In this document: piece after piece, positions 5,949 through 8,582 of the stretch
Numbering within the stretch: position 1 is the stretch's first letter
Layout of the letters: each line of letters starts with the position of its first letter
Source of the DNA: CAIOSQ01 sp044359885
GTDB taxonomy: Bacteria > Pseudomonadota > Alphaproteobacteria > CACIAM-22H2
DNA: 8,582 nucleotides
Direction: 5' to 3'
Assembly (NCBI GenBank): GCA_044359885.1
Contig: JBIKLI010000185.1
Span: 1-8,582 of the forward strand
Notes under the pieces: model-generated
Database searches by the model: none
The model's input: only the letters and a program-made list of their open reading frames with translations
Told to the model about the DNA's origin: nothing
Program-made: the position numbers and the translations under genes

Positions 5949-6932
5949 ATGACAGCGACCGGATCCCGCACGGGACGCGACGGCGTCCGCTTCGACCACC
6001 GGCACATCCTCGGGATCGAGGGCATGTCGCCGCAGGAGATCGATCTGCTGCTGGACCTGTCCGATGCCTATGTCGAGCAGAACCGTGCGGCGGACAAGAA
6101 GTCCAGCCTGCTGCGCGGGCGGACCGTGATCAACCTGTTCTTCGAGAACTCGACCCGCACGCGCACGTCGTTCGAGCTGGCGGGCAAGCGGCTGGGCGGC
6201 GACGTCATCAACATGTCGGCGGAATCCTCCTCGGTGAAGAAGGGCGAGACGCTGATCGACACCGCGATGACCCTCAACGCCATGCTGCCCGACGTGCTGA
6301 TCGTCCGGCATGCCGAATCCGGCGCGGTCAAGCTGCTCTCCGAGAAGGTCAATTGCGCGGTGATCAACGCCGGCGACGGGACCCACGAGCATCCGACCCA
6401 GGCGCTGCTGGACGCGCTCGCGATCCGCCGGCGCCGCGGCAGCCTGGTCGGGCTGCAGGTCGCGATCTGCGGCGACATCCTGCACAGCCGCGTGGCGCGC
6501 TCGAACATCCATCTGCTCGGCGCGATGGGGGCCAGGGTCCGGGTCGTCGGCCCGCCCACGCTGATCCCCGCGGCGATCGAGCGGCTGGGCGTCGAGGTCT
6601 TCCACGACATGCGCAAGGGCATCGCCGGCTGCGACATCGTGATGATGCTGCGGCTGCAGACCGAACGCATGCAAGGCAGCTTCGTGCCTTCGGTGCGCGA
6701 ATATTTCCACTATTTCGGGCTCGACCGCGAGAAGCTGGCGGCGGCCAAGCCGGACGCGCTGGTGATGCATCCCGGGCCGATGAATCGCGGGGTCGAGATC
6801 GACAGCGACCTCGCCGACGACATCGACCGCTCGCTGATCCGCGAGCAGGTCGAGATGGGGGTGGCGGTGCGGATGGCGTGTCTCGACCTGCTGACCCGGC
6901 CGCTGCGCGGCAACGCCGAGGCCGTGGCATGA
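5949..6932 (+). CDS. pyrB: Aspartate carbamoyltransferase catalytic subunit
   Basis: The product is 327 aa, normal for bacterial ATCase catalytic chains. It condenses carbamoyl phosphate and aspartate to carbamoyl-aspartate, the first committed step of pyrimidine synthesis. The carbamoyl-phosphate motif FFENSTRTRTSFE (STRTR 68-72) is intact, as is SSSVKKGETLIDT with Lys98 (E. coli Lys84). Also intact are GTHEHPTQALLD (His148, Gln151), GDILHSRVARSN (Arg181), the aspartate loop LRLQTERMQGSF (Arg235, Gln237) and MHPGPMNRGVEI. Active-site residues therefore look complete. The ATG at 5949 is the last sensible start before the conserved region. GGAG lies about 15 bases upstream, rather far. The stop overlaps the next start by ATGA, coupling it to the dihydroorotase-like gene. 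No pyrI regulatory-subunit gene is seen in the window. Confidence 0.97.
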   Translation: MTATGSRTGRDGVRFDHRHILGIEGMSPQEIDLLLDLSDAYVEQNRAADKKSSLLRGRTVINLFFENSTRTRTSFELAGKRLGGDVINMSAESSSVKKGETLIDTAMTLNAMLPDVLIVRHAESGAVKLLSEKVNCAVINAGDGTHEHPTQALLDALAIRRRRGSLVGLQVAICGDILHSRVARSNIHLLGAMGARVRVVGPPTLIPAAIERLGVEVFHDMRKGIAGCDIVMMLRLQTERMQGSFVPSVREYFHYFGLDREKLAAAKPDALVMHPGPMNRGVEIDSDLADDIDRSLIREQVEMGVAVRMACLDLLTRPLRGNAEAVA

Positions 6933-8272
6933 GGGCCGAACAGCCGGCCGCGCGCGAGCCCGGCCGCCGCGGCGGCCCGCCGATCGCCTATGTCGGCGCG
7001 CGGCTGATCGATCCGGCCAGCGGGCTGGACATACCGGGCGGGATGGTCGTCGCCGACGGCGCGATCGCCGATCTGGGACCGCATCTGCTGCGCGCCGAGG
7101 CGATGGGGAGTTCGGGCATCGAAGTCGTCGCCTGCGCCGGCGCGGTGCTGGCTCCCGGCCTGGTCGACATGCGGGTCCAGCTGCGCGAGCCCGGCGAGGG
7201 CCACAAGGAGAGCTTCGCCAGCGCCGCGGCGGCCGCGGCCGCCGGCGGGGTCACCTCGATGGTGACGCTGCCCAACACGCTGCCGGTGATCGACGATCCG
7301 TCGCTGGTCGAGAGCGTGGCGCGGCGCGCCCGCGAGACCAGCCGGGTCAAGATCTACGCCTATGCCGCGCTGACCCGCGGGCTGGAGGGCCGCGAGATCA
7401 CCGAGTTCGGCCTGCTGCGCGAGGCCGGTGCGCTGGGCTTCACCGACGGGATCGCCGCGGTGGCCAGCGCCACCGTGATGCGCCGCGCCCTCAGCTATGC
7501 GCGCATGGTCGGCGGGCTGGTGGTGCAGCATCCCGAGGAACCGTCGCTGACGCGCGGCGCCAGCGCGACCGAAGGCGAGATCGCGACGCGGCTGGGCCTG
7601 CCGGCGGCGCCGGCGCTGGCCGAGGCGATGATGGTCGAGCGCGATCTGCGGCTGGTCGAGATGACCGGTGCCAGGCTGCATGTCGCGCATGTCTCGACCG
7701 CCGCCGCGATCGAGGCGATCCGCCGCGCCAAGGCCGCCGGCCTGCCCGTGACCTGCGACACCGCGCCGTTCTATTTCGCGCTCAACGAACTCGCGGTCGG
7801 CGACTACCGAACCTTCGCCAAGCTGTCGCCGCCGCTGCGCGCCGAGAAGGACCGCGCCGCGGTCGCCGCGGCGGTGGCCGACGGCACGATCGACGCCGTC
7901 GCCTCCGACCACGCGCCGCACGACCAGGATTCCAAGCGCCTGCCCTATGCCCAGGCGGCGGCGGGCGCGATCGGGCTGGAGACGCTGCTGGGCGTGACCC
8001 TGGAACTGGTCCATGGCGGACGCCTGACGCTGTCCGCGGCGCTCGCGCGGCTGACGGCGGCACCCGCCGCCATCCTGGGACTGGCATCGGGGCGGCTCGC
8101 CAAGGGGGCCGCGGCGGATCTGGTGCTGTTCGATCCCGACCGCGCCTGGCGGGTGCGCGAGGCGGAGTTCCGCTCGAAGTCGAAGAACTCGCCCTTCGAC
8201 AGGCGGCCGCTGCAGGGCCGCGTCCTGCGCACCCTGGTCAACGGCGAAACCATTTTCCGGCACGAGGACTAG
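6929..8272 (+). CDS. Dihydroorotase homologue, probably non-catalytic ATCase partner (PyrC'/PyrX type)
   Basis: The product is 447 aa with the class I dihydroorotase (amidohydrolase) fold: an N-terminal composite beta-sandwich piece (AYVGARLIDPASGLD), the TIM barrel, and a C-terminal return to the sandwich (GRLAKGAAADLVLFDPDRAWRV). The metal-binding motif normally DxHxHLREPG reads DMRVQLREPG here (Asp80, Arg82, Gln84), so both histidines are gone. FSDDG is GFTDG, the TPHH-type segment is APFYF, and the substrate Asn of KxNPPLR is Ser300. Other ligands remain: His201 (VVQHPEE), His254 (LHVAHVST) and Asp327 in SDHAPH. In Pseudomonas a similar inactive homologue (PyrC') is required for the ATCase complex. 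ATGA overlap with pyrB supports that role here. Annotators may call it pyrC; I expect a true dihydroorotase elsewhere in the genome. Confidence 0.93.
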   Translation: MRAEQPAAREPGRRGGPPIAYVGARLIDPASGLDIPGGMVVADGAIADLGPHLLRAEAMGSSGIEVVACAGAVLAPGLVDMRVQLREPGEGHKESFASAAAAAAAGGVTSMVTLPNTLPVIDDPSLVESVARRARETSRVKIYAYAALTRGLEGREITEFGLLREAGALGFTDGIAAVASATVMRRALSYARMVGGLVVQHPEEPSLTRGASATEGEIATRLGLPAAPALAEAMMVERDLRLVEMTGARLHVAHVSTAAAIEAIRRAKAAGLPVTCDTAPFYFALNELAVGDYRTFAKLSPPLRAEKDRAAVAAAVADGTIDAVASDHAPHDQDSKRLPYAQAAAGAIGLETLLGVTLELVHGGRLTLSAALARLTAAPAAILGLASGRLAKGAAADLVLFDPDRAWRVREAEFRSKSKNSPFDRRPLQGRVLRTLVNGETIFRHED

Positions 8273-8275
8273 GCG

Positions 8276-8582
8276 ATGCCCGATCCGATCAGCTGGGCCC
8301 ATTCCTGGCCCTATCTCGCGCTCGCGCTCGCCGCCGGCTACCTGCTGGGGTCGGTGCCGTTCGGGCTGCTGCTGACACGGGTCGCCGGGCTGGGCGACAT
8401 CCGCGCCATCGGCTCGGGCAATATCGGCGCGACCAACGTGCTGCGCACCGGCAAGAAGGGGCTGGCCGCCGCGACGCTGCTGCTCGACGGGCTCAAGGGG
8501 ACGGCGGCGGTGCTGCTGGCGCTGCGCTACGCGGGGCCGGACGCCGCCTTGATGGCCGGCTACGGCGCGGTGCTGGGGCATC
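8276..8582 (+). CDS. plsY: Glycerol-3-phosphate acyltransferase PlsY, 5' part (cut by window end)
   Basis: 102 codons of an open frame run off the right edge; the full protein is usually about 200 aa. PlsY is an integral membrane enzyme that transfers the acyl group from acyl-phosphate to glycerol-3-phosphate, the first step of phosphatidic acid synthesis. The first membrane segment (about 13-34, YLALALAAGYLLGSVPFGLL) contains the GSVPFG motif. The cytoplasmic glycerol-3-phosphate/phosphate loop is GLGDIRAIGSGNIGATNVLR (39-58). A second membrane segment starts near 62 (GLAAATLLLDGLKG), and a third begins near the edge (GYGAVLGH). The start is 3 bases after the preceding stop, with GAGG 8 bases upstream, so it is probably co-transcribed with pyrB and its partner. 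Confidence 0.96.
   Translation, partial: MPDPISWAHSWPYLALALAAGYLLGSVPFGLLLTRVAGLGDIRAIGSGNIGATNVLRTGKKGLAAATLLLDGLKGTAAVLLALRYAGPDAALMAGYGAVLGH

Noticed and set aside
5036..6025. Longer in-frame reading of gatA upstream of 5035
   Set aside because: It runs through gatC and across ruvX antisense with Arg-rich sequence. The ATGA overlap with gatC and the normal GatA length fix the start at 5035.
6710..8581. A 623-codon open frame on the minus strand opposite the pyrC-like gene and plsY
   Set aside because: Low-complexity Gln/Arg/Gly/His composition with no motifs; it mirrors well-identified plus-strand genes and is a GC-skew artefact.
1..8582. Mobile element, CRISPR, phage, toxin-antitoxin or defence island
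   Set aside because: No transposase, integrase, repeat-spacer array or defence gene is visible, and composition and codon use look uniform. The tRNA gene could be an integration target, but its 3' end is outside the window.

Overview
The window is GC-rich throughout (roughly 70% by eye), with almost only G/C in third codon positions. It looks like ordinary chromosome of an alphaproteobacterium. The layout gatCAB, divergent ruvX, then pyrB, pyrC-like and plsY is familiar from Rhodospirillales and Rhizobiales. That placement rests on remembered gene order and protein resemblance, not on a database search.

Left edge (1-595): the 5' two thirds of a tRNA-Ser(GCU) gene lies on the minus strand and is cut by the window start. 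A recognisable sigma70-type promoter precedes it (TTGACA, 17 bp, TAGAAC). Diverging from it is a small plus-strand ORF of 72 codons with a very good Shine-Dalgarno. Its stop codon sits inside a short 15-bp tandem repeat.

Minus-strand operon (5331 down to 596): gatC, gatA and gatB encode the tRNA-dependent amidotransferase. They are followed, with gaps of only 14 and 25 bases, by two different glutathione S-transferase family genes. The first GST carries a Lys/Ala/Pro-rich, histone-H1-like N-terminal tail of about 78 residues. The second is a YfcG/Nu-class GST. gatC and gatA overlap by ATGA, and gatA and gatB are 3 bases apart.

Plus-strand block (5410 to the right edge): ruvX/yqgF starts 78 bases from gatC on the opposite strand. 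A perfect 7-bp hairpin follows, then pyrB (aspartate carbamoyltransferase), a dihydroorotase-like gene overlapping pyrB by ATGA, and the first 102 codons of plsY, cut by the right edge. The dihydroorotase-like protein has lost the two metal-binding histidines of the HxH motif (now Arg and Gln) and other conserved residues. It is probably the non-catalytic partner of PyrB (PyrC'/PyrX type).

Most genes are housekeeping: decoding (tRNA-Ser, GatCAB), rRNA maturation (RuvX), pyrimidine synthesis (PyrB and partner) and phospholipid synthesis (PlsY). I see no mobile element, CRISPR array, phage gene or defence system. The points most worth a second look are the H1-like tail on the GST and the degenerate active site of the dihydroorotase homologue.
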